Source of the DNA: Deltaproteobacteria bacterium | GTDB taxonomy: Bacteria > Myxococcota_A > UBA796 > UBA9615 | Assembly (NCBI GenBank): GCA_023954745.1 | Contig: JAGSHC010000002.1 | Span: 1-64,000, forward strand | Direction: 5' to 3' | DNA: 64,000 nucleotides | Shown here: positions 38,024-49,836 of the stretch, piece by piece | Numbering within the stretch: the stretch's first letter is position 1 | How the letters are laid out: each line of letters starts with the position of its first letter | Translations under genes and position numbers: made by a program | The notes under the pieces: generated by a model | What the model was told of the DNA's origin: nothing | Database searches by the model: none | The model's input: the letters and a program-made list of their open reading frames with translations, nothing else

Positions 38024-38743
38024 ATGCCGTCACTCTCACGCCTCGACCCTGCCCTGCGCAGCCTCTTCACGGGCTACCTGATCATCATCGGTCTGGGGCT
38101 GCTGATGTCCTTCGGGCAGATTCTCCTCACCCACGGCATGGCCGACGGCAAGCTGGGGCTCTCCGTCGACGACGTCGTCTACAGCTACTACGGCAACCGC
38201 GAAGGGAGCCGCCTGGAGACGAAGCTCCAGGGCTCCATGAAGCTCATGGCCGACGAGCAGACGCGGGCCGCCCTCGTCCAATGGGTGCGCAAGGGCTCGC
38301 CCGAAGCGGAGTGGGACGCGCGCATCGGCAAGCTCGTCGCCGAGAACTGCACCCGGTGCCACGGCGTCATCCCCGGGATCCCCGACTACACGCAGTACGC
38401 CGGGATCAAGACCGTCACCGAGATCGACGAGGGCGCGACCGTGCCCACGCTGGCGCGCGTCTCCCACATCCACCTCTTCGGAATCGCGTTCATCTTCTTC
38501 TTCGTGTGCGGGATCTTCACGATGGCCGAGGGCGTCCCCTCCCTCCTGCGCGTGACGGTGGTCGCCTTCCCGTACGTCTTTCTGGGGATCGACGTGTTTT
38601 CCTGGTGGGCGACGAAGTGGGTGCCCTCGGCGGCGTATCTGACGGTGCTCGCGGGCACGGGCTACGCGCTGTCGTCGGGCTTCATGATCCTCACGTCGCT
38701 GTGGCAGATGTGGCGTCCCGGACGGTCCAAGAAGGACGCCTGA
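38024..38743 (+). CDS. Membrane-anchored protein with one c-type haem motif
   Basis: A 239-residue protein: an N-terminal membrane helix (GYLIIIGLGLLMSFGQILL), a roughly 100-residue periplasmic segment with a single CxxCH haem site (NCTRCHGVIPG), then three or more membrane helices (HLFGIAFIFFFVCGIFTMA, VVAFPYVFLGIDVFSW, YLTVLAGTGYALSSGFMIL). The layout suggests an elongated monohaem cytochrome embedded in the membrane, probably an electron-transfer accessory. It stands alone upstream of dnaK and does not resemble a named oxidase subunit. Confidence 0.7.
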   Translation: MPSLSRLDPALRSLFTGYLIIIGLGLLMSFGQILLTHGMADGKLGLSVDDVVYSYYGNREGSRLETKLQGSMKLMADEQTRAALVQWVRKGSPEAEWDARIGKLVAENCTRCHGVIPGIPDYTQYAGIKTVTEIDEGATVPTLARVSHIHLFGIAFIFFFVCGIFTMAEGVPSLLRVTVVAFPYVFLGIDVFSWWATKWVPSAAYLTVLAGTGYALSSGFMILTSLWQMWRPGRSKKDA

Positions 38744-38768
38744 TCGACGCGCTCGACGAGCCTCTCGC

Positions 38769-38796
38769 TTGACAGCAAATCGGGCCTGATTAGGTT
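38769..38796 (+). promoter_or_regulatory. dnaK promoter, TTGACA-N16-TAGGTT
   Basis: TTGACA at 38769-38774, a 16-base spacer and TAGGTT at 38791-38796, preceded by CGC. It would give a leader of about 100 bases before the dnaK ATG. It matches the promoters of groESL and dnaJ. Confidence 0.7.
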
Positions 38797-38904
38797 CGGC
38801 TCCGTCTGAGCGAAACAGCGCTCCGGACCATGACCAAGCAAGCAAACACGGGCCTCTCGGCACGTTTGAAACCCGTCGTGACGCACGGCGGGATTGGAGA
38901 ACAC

Positions 38905-40806
<1,902 letters not shown>

Positions 40807-40839
40807 GTCCATGCCCCACGGGGCTCTGAACGAGTGAAG

Positions 40840-40863
40840 CGCTCGCCCCTTCGGGGGCGGGCG
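40840..40863 (+). terminator. Rho-independent terminator after dnaK
   Basis: A 10-bp GC-rich stem with one G-U pair around a TTCG tetraloop, followed by TTTCTGCTT. It lies 34 bases after the dnaK stop and before the convergent psd gene, so dnaJ must have its own promoter. Confidence 0.8.
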
Positions 40864-40913
40864 TTTCTGCTTGGTGCGAGGGCGAGGCCGGAGCAGGCCG
40901 TCCGTGAGTGGCC

Positions 40914-41744
40914 CTACCCCTTGCGGGTGGCGATCCTCTGGCCGAGCTTGACGTCCTGCCCGGGCTCTACCGTCCAGTCGACGGTGCCGTGGGGCAGGAG
41001 CAGGACCACGGTGCTGCCCATGCCGAAGCGCCCGAGCTCGGCAGAGCGCTCGATGGGCTTCGGCTCGAGGAACGCGTGCTCCTCGGGCGCGCTGCCGGTG
41101 TTGGTCACCGTGTCCCCGAAGGCGAGGTCCATGCGGCCGACGCCAAAGGCGCCCACCATCACCACCGCGATCTCGCCCAGGTCCGTGTCCACGCGAATCA
41201 CCAGCCGCTCGTTCCGAGCGAACAGCTCCTTGATGCGCTTCGTGGCTCCGGGGAACACGGGCCAGAGCTCGCCCGGCCGATACCGGTAGCCCACCACGCC
41301 GCCCTCTCGCGGGCTGTGCACGCGGTGGTAGTCCTTCGGCGCGAGGTAGAGCACCGCGAAGTCGGCCTTTTGGTAGCGCTGGTCGCCGCCGAGCAGGGTC
41401 TGCACGGGGTAGTCGAGCTCGGGGCTCTGCGGGATGCGCCCCTCCTCGGTGGTGCCGAGCACGTAGACCTTGGCGTCCACGGGGGACACGAGGGCGTCCG
41501 CAGCGGGGTCCACCGGGCGCGCGTCGGGCAGCAGCGGCCTCGTGAAGAACTCGGCGATGGTCGGATAGTCGTCGACCCCGCCCACGCACTCGTCGAGGTT
41601 CACGCCGTAGTGCTTGACGTACCAGCGCAGGATCGCGCGATGCAGGCCGCGGGGCAGCGCGAGCCGCGTCCCGGCTCCCATGGTGCGGGAGACGAGCTTG
41701 CGGGGAAGCACCGAGAGGAGCGTGATGATGAGTCCGTCTTTCAC
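40914..41744 (-). CDS. psd: Phosphatidylserine decarboxylase proenzyme
   Basis: A 276-residue enzyme making phosphatidylethanolamine from phosphatidylserine. The start is GTG 41744; the very long frame upstream to 43013 is a shadow of dnaJ. The self-cleavage site that creates the pyruvoyl group is FGMGSTVVLL near residue 248, and the conserved LAPKDYHRVHSP and DYPTIAEFFTRPL segments are present. It is convergent with dnaK and divergent from dnaJ, splitting the usual dnaK-dnaJ pair. The phosphatidylserine synthase gene is not here. Confidence 0.93.
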   Translation of the reverse strand: MKDGLIITLLSVLPRKLVSRTMGAGTRLALPRGLHRAILRWYVKHYGVNLDECVGGVDDYPTIAEFFTRPLLPDARPVDPAADALVSPVDAKVYVLGTTEEGRIPQSPELDYPVQTLLGGDQRYQKADFAVLYLAPKDYHRVHSPREGGVVGYRYRPGELWPVFPGATKRIKELFARNERLVIRVDTDLGEIAVVMVGAFGVGRMDLAFGDTVTNTGSAPEEHAFLEPKPIERSAELGRFGMGSTVVLLLPHGTVDWTVEPGQDVKLGQRIATRKG

Positions 41745-41821
41745 GACGCGGAACCTTACACCGCAGACCTGAGGCGCGACTCCCGCCAGACACTTCCCTC
41801 GGTTTCCTGGTCGATGTCGGC

Positions 41822-41849
41822 TTGACACCCGCTCCCACGAACTTAGGTA
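41822..41849 (+). promoter_or_regulatory. dnaJ promoter, TTGACA-N16-TAGGTA
   Basis: TTGACA at 41822-41827, a 16-base spacer and TAGGTA at 41844-41849, preceded by GGC. It predicts a leader of about 30 bases carrying the GAGGAGAAC ribosome-binding site of dnaJ. It is the third member of the shared heat-shock promoter set. Confidence 0.7.
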
Positions 41850-41885
41850 CCGCCAACGCGCGTCTTCGCGCGAGGAGAACTCCCT

Positions 41886-43022
41886 GTGTCGGAAAAGCGC
41901 GACTATTACGAGGTGCTGGGTGCCAACAAGGACGCCTCGGCCGGTGAGCTGAAGAAGCTCTATCGCAAGCTCGCGCTGAAGTACCACCCGGATCGGAACC
42001 CCGACAACGCCGAGGCCGAGTCGAAGTTCAAGGAGGCCGCAGAGGCCTACGAGGTGCTCTCCAACGAAGAGAAGAAGGCGCGCTACGACCGCTTCGGCCA
42101 CGCCGGCCTCAAGGGTGGCGCCGGCTTCGCCAACACCGACGACATCTTCTCGTCCTTCGGCGACATGTTCGCGGACCTCTTCGGCTTCGGCGGAGGAGGC
42201 GGCGGGCGACGACGCGGCGGTGGCCGCAGCGGCCCCCGTAAGGGCGGCGACGTGCGGTACGACCTCACGGTCTCCTTCGAGGAAGCGGTGCAGGGCGCCA
42301 CCAAGGAGGTCTCCCTCAAGCGCAGCGAGGAATGCGAGACGTGCGACGGCTCCGGCGGCAAGGCCGGCACCGAGCCCACAGCCTGCGGCACTTGCGGCGG
42401 GCGAGGCGAAGTCATCCAGCAGCAAGCCTTCCTCCAGGTGCGCACGACCTGCCCCACCTGCCGCGGAGCAGGCAGCACCTACGCCGAGAAGTGCACCATC
42501 TGCACCGGGCGCGGGCGTCTCGTGGACGAGCGCAACCTCTCGGTGAACATCCCCGCCGGCGTCGACGACGGCATGCAGCTTCGTCTCGCGGGTGAGGGCG
42601 AGGGCGGCTCCCGAGGAGGCCCTCCGGGGGACCTGTACGTGTTCCTGCAAGTGGCACGACACAAGGTGTTCGAGCGCCACGGCGACGACATCGTCTGCAT
42701 GGTGGGCGTGCCCTACCCGGTGGCGGCCCTCGGCGGCATCGTCCCGGTGCCGACCCTGGACGGCGAGAAGGAGCTCACGATCCCCCAGGGCACCCAGCCC
42801 AACGCGCAGCTGCGCTTCTCCGGCCTCGGCGCGCCCAACGTGCGCAGCGGCCGCAAGGGCGACCAGGTGATGGTGGTGCGCATCGCCGTGCCGAAGAAGC
42901 TCGACGACCGGCAGCGCGAGCTGCTCACGGAGCTGGCCGAGATCGAAGGCCAGAAGATCAAGGACGGCGAGACCAGCACGTTCAAGAAGCTCTTCAGCAA
43001 GCTCACGGGGCACGAAGAGTGA
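41886..43022 (+). CDS. dnaJ: Chaperone protein DnaJ (Hsp40)
   Basis: A 378-residue type I DnaJ that delivers substrates to DnaK and stimulates its ATPase. It starts at GTG 41886 after GAGGAGAAC. The J domain (1-70) has the HPD motif in KYHPDRNP. A Gly/Phe-rich linker follows, then four CxxCxGxG zinc repeats ([32 protein letters not shown]) and the C-terminal substrate domains. Its stop overlaps the next gene (GTGA), coupling it to the Bat-type operon, which is unusual. Confidence 0.97.
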   Translation: MSEKRDYYEVLGANKDASAGELKKLYRKLALKYHPDRNPDNAEAESKFKEAAEAYEVLSNEEKKARYDRFGHAGLKGGAGFANTDDIFSSFGDMFADLFGFGGGGGGRRRGGGRSGPRKGGDVRYDLTVSFEEAVQGATKEVSLKRSEECETCDGSGGKAGTEPTACGTCGGRGEVIQQQAFLQVRTTCPTCRGAGSTYAEKCTICTGRGRLVDERNLSVNIPAGVDDGMQLRLAGEGEGGSRGGPPGDLYVFLQVARHKVFERHGDDIVCMVGVPYPVAALGGIVPVPTLDGEKELTIPQGTQPNAQLRFSGLGAPNVRSGRKGDQVMVVRIAVPKKLDDRQRELLTELAEIEGQKIKDGETSTFKKLFSKLTGHEE

Positions 43023-43792
43023 GCCCAGGCCAGCGCGTCCATCGGCGAGCTGTCCTCCTCCTCGCCCTCGCCTCGCTCCTCACGGCCCTCCCCGCGGCCG
43101 CGGAGACCCGCGCCCGCCTTCTCGTCCGGGGCAACGCGGCCCCGGGCTCGGAGATCCCCATTCAGGTCGAGCTCAGCTGGGACGGTCGCCCCGAGCTGAT
43201 GCTCCCTCGGGTGCCGACGGTGGAGGTCCCCAAGGGAGCCGCCCTTCGTCTGGGCACCACCGGCAGCCGCTTCGACGGGGACCGCAGCGTGTGGTGGACC
43301 AATGGCACGATCACCCTCCCCGACCGAGGCGGGCCCTATGTGCTCGGCCCCGCGACCATTCCCGTCGCGGGCCCTGACGGGTCCATCGCCGGCGAGTTCG
43401 TGGCCGACGCCCGCACCATGGGCCGCGGTCGGAGCCGCAACCTGCTGGGGCAGGGGGTCGCCAGTGGCGGGGTGCTGGCGCTGGCCCTGGGGTTGCTGAT
43501 GTGGGGGTGGCGACGCCTCGTGCGGGAAGCGCAGGCTCCCAACCCCATCGTCCAGCAAGCGGCGGCGCTCCAGGCCGCCTTGGAGGGAGACTCTGCCGAG
43601 CCCGCCATCGACGCTGCCCTCGCGTTGCACGACGCCCTGAGCGCCCATGCGGTGGCCGTGGACTATCTGGGTGAGCGCGCGGGTCTGGAGGCTCGGAGGG
43701 AGGAGCTTCGCTACGGCGGAGCCGAGGTGGACATGACGACCCTCGCTGGCGAGGTCCGGCCCCTGCTGGCAATCGCCGGGGCGTTGGAGTAG
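43019..43792 (+). CDS. Secreted BatD-like short protein of the Bat operon
   Basis: A 257-residue protein starting at GTG 43019 in overlap with the dnaJ stop. It has a signal peptide (cleavage near AAAE), a beta-sandwich-like periplasmic region ([20 protein letters not shown]), one membrane helix near 140-160 ([19 protein letters not shown]) and a cytoplasmic helical C-terminus. This layout is like a shortened BatD. I do not recognise a closer family. Position directly before moxR suggests a role in the same membrane complex. Confidence 0.6.
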   Translation: MSPGQRVHRRAVLLLALASLLTALPAAAETRARLLVRGNAAPGSEIPIQVELSWDGRPELMLPRVPTVEVPKGAALRLGTTGSRFDGDRSVWWTNGTITLPDRGGPYVLGPATIPVAGPDGSIAGEFVADARTMGRGRSRNLLGQGVASGGVLALALGLLMWGWRRLVREAQAPNPIVQQAAALQAALEGDSAEPAIDAALALHDALSAHAVAVDYLGERAGLEARREELRYGGAEVDMTTLAGEVRPLLAIAGALE

Positions 43793-43824
43793 GACGGGCG
43801 GGAAACGGCCCGGGAGAGACAAAG

Positions 43825-44823
43825 ATGACGCAGACGCAGCCTGTAGACCCGAACCAGCTGAAGACCGAGGTGGAGCAGTCCAGCTCGGCGTTTGCCGCGC
43901 TCCGCGCCGAGGTCGCGCGCGTGGTGGTCGGTCAGACGATGATGGTGGAGCGGCTCCTCATCGGCCTCATCGCCGGCGGCCACATCCTCTTGGAGGGCGT
44001 CCCCGGCCTGGCGAAGACCACCACCGTCAAGGCCGTGGCCGACGCGGTGCAGACGGGCTTCAAGCGGATCTCCTTCACGCCAGATCTGCTCCCCGCCGAT
44101 GTCATCGGCACCCAGATCTACAACCCGAAGTCCGGCGAGTTCGCGGTCAAGCAGGGCCCGATCTTCACCAACATCCTGCTCGCGGACGAGATCAACCGCG
44201 CGCCAGCGAAGGTGCAGTCGGCGCTGCTCGAGGCGATGCAGGAGCGGCAGGTGACCATCGGCACCAACCGCTTCGAGCTGCCCGAGCCGTTCCTGGTCCT
44301 CGCGACCCAGAACCCCATCGAGCAAGAAGGCACCTATCCCCTGCCTGAGGCGCAGGTCGACCGCTTCATGCTGAAGCTGGAGATCGGGTACCCCACCCGG
44401 GACGAGGAGAAGGAGATTCTCCGCCGATCCATGGCGGGGTTCCCGGAGCTGACTTCGGTCATCACTCCTCAGCACCTCACCTACGCCAAGTACGTCGCCG
44501 GACGGATTCGCTTCGACGACAAGCTCATCGACTACATCCTCGACCTCGTCATGGCCACGCGAGACCCCGCCTCGGTGGGCCTCGCCGACCTCACTCCCCT
44601 GCTGCAGTACGGAGCCTCGCCCCGCGCGACGATCAACCTGCAGAAGGCGGCGCGGGCCCACGCCCTCCTCGCCGGCCGCAGCTACGTGACCTCGGGGGAC
44701 ATCAAGGCCATCGCGCCCGACGTCCTGCGCCACCGCGTGGTCCTGAGCTACGAGGCCGAGGCCGAAGAGGTCGACGCCAACCAGATCATCAGCCGCATCT
44801 TGTCGAGCGTGCCCGTCCCCTAG
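43825..44823 (+). CDS. MoxR-family AAA+ ATPase
   Basis: A 332-residue AAA+ ATPase of the MoxR group. Walker A is LLEGVPGLAKTTTVKA, Walker B lies in ILLADEINRAPAKVQSALLEAM, sensor 1 in LATQNPIEQEGTYPLPEAQ, and the lid domain completes the normal length. MoxR proteins act as chaperones for von Willebrand factor A (VWA) domain proteins and are nearly always next to DUF58 and VWA genes, as here (44839-49836). ATG 43825 follows a GAGAGAC-type site 32 bases after the previous gene. Confidence 0.95.
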   Translation: MTQTQPVDPNQLKTEVEQSSSAFAALRAEVARVVVGQTMMVERLLIGLIAGGHILLEGVPGLAKTTTVKAVADAVQTGFKRISFTPDLLPADVIGTQIYNPKSGEFAVKQGPIFTNILLADEINRAPAKVQSALLEAMQERQVTIGTNRFELPEPFLVLATQNPIEQEGTYPLPEAQVDRFMLKLEIGYPTRDEEKEILRRSMAGFPELTSVITPQHLTYAKYVAGRIRFDDKLIDYILDLVMATRDPASVGLADLTPLLQYGASPRATINLQKAARAHALLAGRSYVTSGDIKAIAPDVLRHRVVLSYEAEAEEVDANQIISRILSSVPVP

Positions 44824-44838
44824 AGCGCTGGAGTCCCT

Positions 44839-45899
<1,061 letters not shown>

Positions 45900-45903
<4 letters not shown>

Positions 45904-46844
45904 AACACGTCCTGGCGCTGCTCGCTCTCGTGGCGGTCCTGCTCCCGGGCTGTGAGCCGGAGGGCGACACGTTCAACGACACCGCGGACGAGGCGGTGAC
46001 GGTGCGCGGCTGGGTGGACCGGGCCGACGTCGTCCCAGGACGCCCCTTCACCTACACCGTCGAGGTCGAGCAAGCTGACGACGTGCAGTTCGAGCTGCCG
46101 GACCCTGGCGCCGGCATCAAGGGCCTGGTGCTGCTCGAGGTGGACAGCGAGCCCGCCCAGAGCGCCGGGGGCCGCACGCTCTACCGCCAGACCTTCGAGC
46201 TCAAGGCTCCCCTGCCGGGCACGTTCCTCATCCCCGGGGTGGAGGGGCCCTGGCGGCGCGGAGACGAGGTGGGCACCGCGGGGAGCGGCCCCATCCTCAT
46301 CGAGGCCAAGCGCACCGGGGGCACCGAAGAGGCAGGCGACGACACACTCCGCGGCCTCAAGGCGGTCGCCCCGCCCGACCCGAACCGCGGGCCCCTGTAC
46401 GCCGGCGGGCTCGCTCTGACGGCGCTGCTGCTGTTCATGGGCTGGCTGGCGCGACGACGCCATGGTGAGGCCATCGTTCCTCCGCCGCCGCTGCCCAGCG
46501 AGGTCGCCCGGAAGGCCCTCAAGGCTCTGGAGCGCAGCGGCAAGGCAGACGAGCCGGACCAGGGACCCTTCGCCTTCGAGGTATCCGCCATCCTGCGCCG
46601 CTACCTGGAGGGACGCTTCGGCTTCCCCGCCTGGCGCATGACGACGCCCGAGGTGCTGCGCGCCCTCCCCCAGGAGCTCGCCCGGGAACTCAATCTCGAG
46701 GCCGCCGTGCGCACGGTGCTCGAAGCCTCGGACCGGGTGAAGTTCGCCCGGGAGCCCGTGCCGCGCAGCGAGTTCACCCAGTGGCTCGCGTCGGTGCGCC
46801 TGGTCATCGACCGCACCCCTCCGCCCCCGGAGGTGGACGCATGA
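45900..46844 (+). CDS. BatD-like lipoprotein of the Bat operon
   Basis: A 314-residue protein starting at ATG 45900 (ATGA overlap). It has a signal sequence with lipobox LPGC (Cys18), a periplasmic beta-rich domain (VRGWVDRADVVPGRPFTYTV), a membrane helix near 165-182 (GGLALTALLLFMGWLARR) and a cytoplasmic helical domain with ILRRYLEGRFGFPAWRMTTP, a pattern seen at the C-termini of BatD/DUF4381-type proteins. Together with 43019-43792 and the full-length BatD it makes three BatD-like proteins in one operon. Confidence 0.65.
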
Positions 46845-47830
46845 ACGCCTGGCGCTTCGCGAACCCCGCCCTGCTCGGCCTCGTGGTCCTGCTGGCGCCG
46901 GTGGTCTACGCCTCCCTCGTGGGACGCGGGCAAGGCCGCCTGCGCTTCAGCTCGCTCGACCTGGTGCGGGAAGCCCAGGGTGGCCGCCCCGCCTTGCTGC
47001 GCTCTGTCCCGCTGATGCTGCGAGTCGGAGCCATGTTCCTCCTCGTGCTCGCGGTGGCCCGCCCCCAAGGCGGCGTCGTACAGAAGGAGGTGCTGTCCGA
47101 GGGAGTCGACATCGCACTGGTGATCGACACGTCGGAGTCCATGCGCGCCATGGACTTCAACCTCGGAGCGAAGTCCGCGACGCGCCTTCAGGTGGTCAAG
47201 AAGGTGGTGAACGACTTCATCGGCCGGCGGGTCAACGACCGCATCGGCCTGGTGGTGTTTGGCGAGGAGGCCCTCATCCAGTGCCCCCACACCACCGACT
47301 ACGGAGTGCTCAAGCAGACCCTCGCGGCGGTGAAGCGCGGCATGGCCGGCGGGAACACCGCCATTGGCAACGCCCTCGGGATGGCCGTGACCAGCCTCAA
47401 GGAGCTGCCGGGCGACTCGCGCATCGTGGTGCTGCTGACGGATGGTGAGAACACCACCGGAATCCTGGACCCCCTCCAGGCAGCGCGGGCCGCCGCCACC
47501 TACGGCATCAAGGTCTACACCATCGGGGTCGGCAGCACGGGCCGCGCTCGCTTCCAGACCCCCTTCGGCATCGAGTACCAGGAGGTCAGCCTCGACGAGG
47601 AGACCCTGGAGGGCATCGCCGAGGCCACCGGAGGCCGATACTTCCGGGCCACGGACACCGAAGGCCTCGAGCGGATCTATGCGCTCATCGACGAGCTCGA
47701 GAAGACCAAGGTCGAGGTCCGCGAATACACCGACTACGAGGAGCTCTACCCGCTGCTCCTGTGGCCGGCGCTGCTCCTGCTGACCCTCGACGTGATGCTG
47801 CGCACCACCTGGCTGAGGACGCTGCCATGA
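46841..47830 (+). CDS. batA: BatA-like VWA membrane protein
   Basis: A 329-residue protein starting at ATG 46841 (ATGA overlap), with two N-terminal membrane helices, a VWA domain from about residue 90 and a C-terminal helix (LYPLLLWPALLLLTLDVML). The metal-ion-dependent adhesion site is intact: DTSES at the start, the mid Thr in GGNTAIGNALG and LLTDGENTTG. BatA is the first VWA protein of the Bacteroides aerotolerance operon and is widespread in other phyla, where its role is poorly known. Confidence 0.88.
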   Translation: MNAWRFANPALLGLVVLLAPVVYASLVGRGQGRLRFSSLDLVREAQGGRPALLRSVPLMLRVGAMFLLVLAVARPQGGVVQKEVLSEGVDIALVIDTSESMRAMDFNLGAKSATRLQVVKKVVNDFIGRRVNDRIGLVVFGEEALIQCPHTTDYGVLKQTLAAVKRGMAGGNTAIGNALGMAVTSLKELPGDSRIVVLLTDGENTTGILDPLQAARAAATYGIKVYTIGVGSTGRARFQTPFGIEYQEVSLDEETLEGIAEATGGRYFRATDTEGLERIYALIDELEKTKVEVREYTDYEELYPLLLWPALLLLTLDVMLRTTWLRTLP

Positions 47831-49836
47831 GCGGCATCGGCTTCGAGCATGTCGAGCTGCTGTGGCTCCTGTGGCTCCTCGTCCCCTTCGGCGCGCTGGT
47901 GTGGCTCGCGGCCCGGCGTCGGCGATCTGCGTTGGAGCGGTTCGCAGACCCGGAGATGCTCGAACGGCTGGCGCCGCCGCTGACCTCGGGACGCTCCGCG
48001 CTCCGCGTCGGCCTGCTCGGCTTCGCCTTCGTGTGGCTCATCGTCGCCCTCGCCGGGCCCACCTGGGGCTTTCACTGGGAGGACGTGCGACGCCGAGGCG
48101 TGGACCTCGTGGTGGCGCTGGACCTCTCGCGCTCGATGCTCGCGGAGGACAGCAAGCCCGATCGTCTGACCGCTGCGAAGCGGGAGATTCGCGACCTGAT
48201 CGACCTGCTACGCGGGGACCGGGTCGGACTCGTCGCCTTTGCGGGCACCGCTTTCGTGCAGTGCCCTCTCACCCTCGACTACCACGCGTTCGAGCTCTTC
48301 CTCGACAAGATGGACCCCAACTGGGTGCCCGTGGGCGGCACGGACCTTGCGGCGGCAGTGCGCGTCTCGATGGAGGCGTTCCCCGAGAACGAGCGCTCCG
48401 GCAAGGCCGTGCTCCTCATCACCGACGGGGAGGACCACTCCGGCGAGCTGCAAGCGGCCGCCGAGGAAGCCCGCCAGCAGGGCGTTCACGTCTTCGTGGT
48501 GGGCATCGGCAACCGCGAGGGGGCGCCCATTCCCGACGGCCGCGGCGGCTTCGTGAAGCAGAACGGCAAGGTCGTGCTGAGCAAGCTCGATGAGCCGGCG
48601 CTCAAGGAGTTGGCTCTCACGACAGACGGCACCTACGTGCAGTCGGTGGCCGGGGACCTGGACCTGCGCACCATCTATCTCGACGACATCAAGGGGACGC
48701 TGGAAGCGCGGGAGCTCTCCAGCTCGCGCCAGCGTCGCGAAGAGGAGCGGTTCCAGTGGGCGCTGCTCCCCGCCATCCTCCTGCTCCTCCTGGAGGGGCT
48801 GACCGGAGCCGGACGCAGTCGCGGGGCTGCCCGGGTCCTCAGGCAGGGGTCCTCCACAGCGACGGTGATCCTGAGCACGATGCTTCTGGGACTCCTCATG
48901 ACTCCCGCTCCGGCGTTGGCCTGGTCCCTGTTCGGCTCCGAGTCGCCGGTCGAGCTGGGGCACGAGGCCTACGAGAAGAAGGACTGGCAGGGGGCGTACG
49001 ACCACTGGAGCGAGGCGCAGCAGGCCAACCCCAACGACCGACGCCTCGACTACAACGTGGCTCAGGCCCTCTACAACCTCGAGGACTACCCCGGCGCGGA
49101 GAGCCAGTTCCTCGCGGCCACCGCCACCGACGCCACCGCCCTGGCTGCCGATGCGTTCTACGGCGCCGGGAACGCCGCCTTCCAGCAGGGGCGCTACCCC
49201 GACGCCATCAGCCACTTCGAGGCGTGCCTCAAGCTGCGGCCCGAGGACGAGGACGCCGAACACAACCGCGACCTCGCGCAGCGTCGCTACGAAGAGCTGA
49301 TGGAGCAGGCCCAGCAACAGCAGGAGAACAGCGACCAGCAGGAACCTCCGCCCGAGGACGGGCAAACGGACGAGCAGGAGCAGGGCGAAGAGGACCAGCA
49401 GGGCGAGAGCGAGCAACAGCAACAGGATCAGCAGCAGGGCCAGGCAGGCGAGCAGGACGAGCAGGCGCAAGACGGGCAAGCCGAGAACGACGGCGAGAAC
49501 CCCGAGGAGCAGGAGCCGTCCGATGGCAGCGAGGGCCAGCAAGAGCAGGAGAACCAAGAACAGCAGGAGCAGCAGGAAGGTGGCGCCGCCGAAGCCGCGG
49601 ACATCGACCGCAGCTCGGAGGCCGGCGACGACACACCCGCCGACGGCGCCGTATCCTCCTCCACCGAAGAGGCCGAAGGCGATGACCGCCCCAGGGCCGT
49701 GGTGGAGGGTGCCCTGACCGAAGAACAGGCCGAGCAGCTCCTCAAGGCGCTGGAAGCGGACCAGTCGAACCGACGCGAAGAGCGCACGGAGCGCGAAGCG
49801 AAGCGTGGTCGGCGCGCGGCGGGCAAGGACTGGTGA
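47827..49836 (+). CDS. BatB-BatC fusion: VWA membrane protein with TPR and Gln-rich tail
   Basis: A 669-residue protein starting at ATG 47827 (ATGA overlap). The first about 340 residues are a BatB: two membrane helices, then VWA with DLSRS, GGTDLAAAVR and LITDGEDHSG, and a closing helix. A further helix near 360-380 (VILSTMLLGLLMTPAPALAW) acts as an internal signal. The following TPR region (about 385-490, GHEAYEKKDWQGAYDHWSEA) matches BatC. After residue 495 comes a low-complexity Gln/Glu/Asp-rich tail of about 130 residues. BatB and BatC are usually separate genes, so this is a fusion that fixes their stoichiometry. Confidence 0.88.
   Translation: MSGIGFEHVELLWLLWLLVPFGALVWLAARRRRSALERFADPEMLERLAPPLTSGRSALRVGLLGFAFVWLIVALAGPTWGFHWEDVRRRGVDLVVALDLSRSMLAEDSKPDRLTAAKREIRDLIDLLRGDRVGLVAFAGTAFVQCPLTLDYHAFELFLDKMDPNWVPVGGTDLAAAVRVSMEAFPENERSGKAVLLITDGEDHSGELQAAAEEARQQGVHVFVVGIGNREGAPIPDGRGGFVKQNGKVVLSKLDEPALKELALTTDGTYVQSVAGDLDLRTIYLDDIKGTLEARELSSSRQRREEERFQWALLPAILLLLLEGLTGAGRSRGAARVLRQGSSTATVILSTMLLGLLMTPAPALAWSLFGSESPVELGHEAYEKKDWQGAYDHWSEAQQANPNDRRLDYNVAQALYNLEDYPGAESQFLAATATDATALAADAFYGAGNAAFQQGRYPDAISHFEACLKLRPEDEDAEHNRDLAQRRYEELMEQAQQQQENSDQQEPPPEDGQTDEQEQGEEDQQGESEQQQQDQQQGQAGEQDEQAQDGQAENDGENPEEQEPSDGSEGQQEQENQEQQEQQEGGAAEAADIDRSSEAGDDTPADGAVSSSTEEAEGDDRPRAVVEGALTEEQAEQLLKALEADQSNRREERTEREAKRGRRAAGKDW

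Noticed and set aside
38830-38904. 25-residue N-terminal extension of DnaK
   Set aside because: The canonical [14 protein letters not shown] start at 38905 has its own GGAGA site.
41745-43013. N-terminal extension of psd across dnaJ
   Set aside because: In frame but antisense to dnaJ; the conserved decarboxylase begins at GTG 41744.
48208-49557. A Leu/Val-rich minus-strand frame that looks like a membrane protein
   Set aside because: It is the complement of the Gln/Glu-rich BatC tail (CAG/GAG read as CTG/CTC), so the apparent membrane segments are an artefact.
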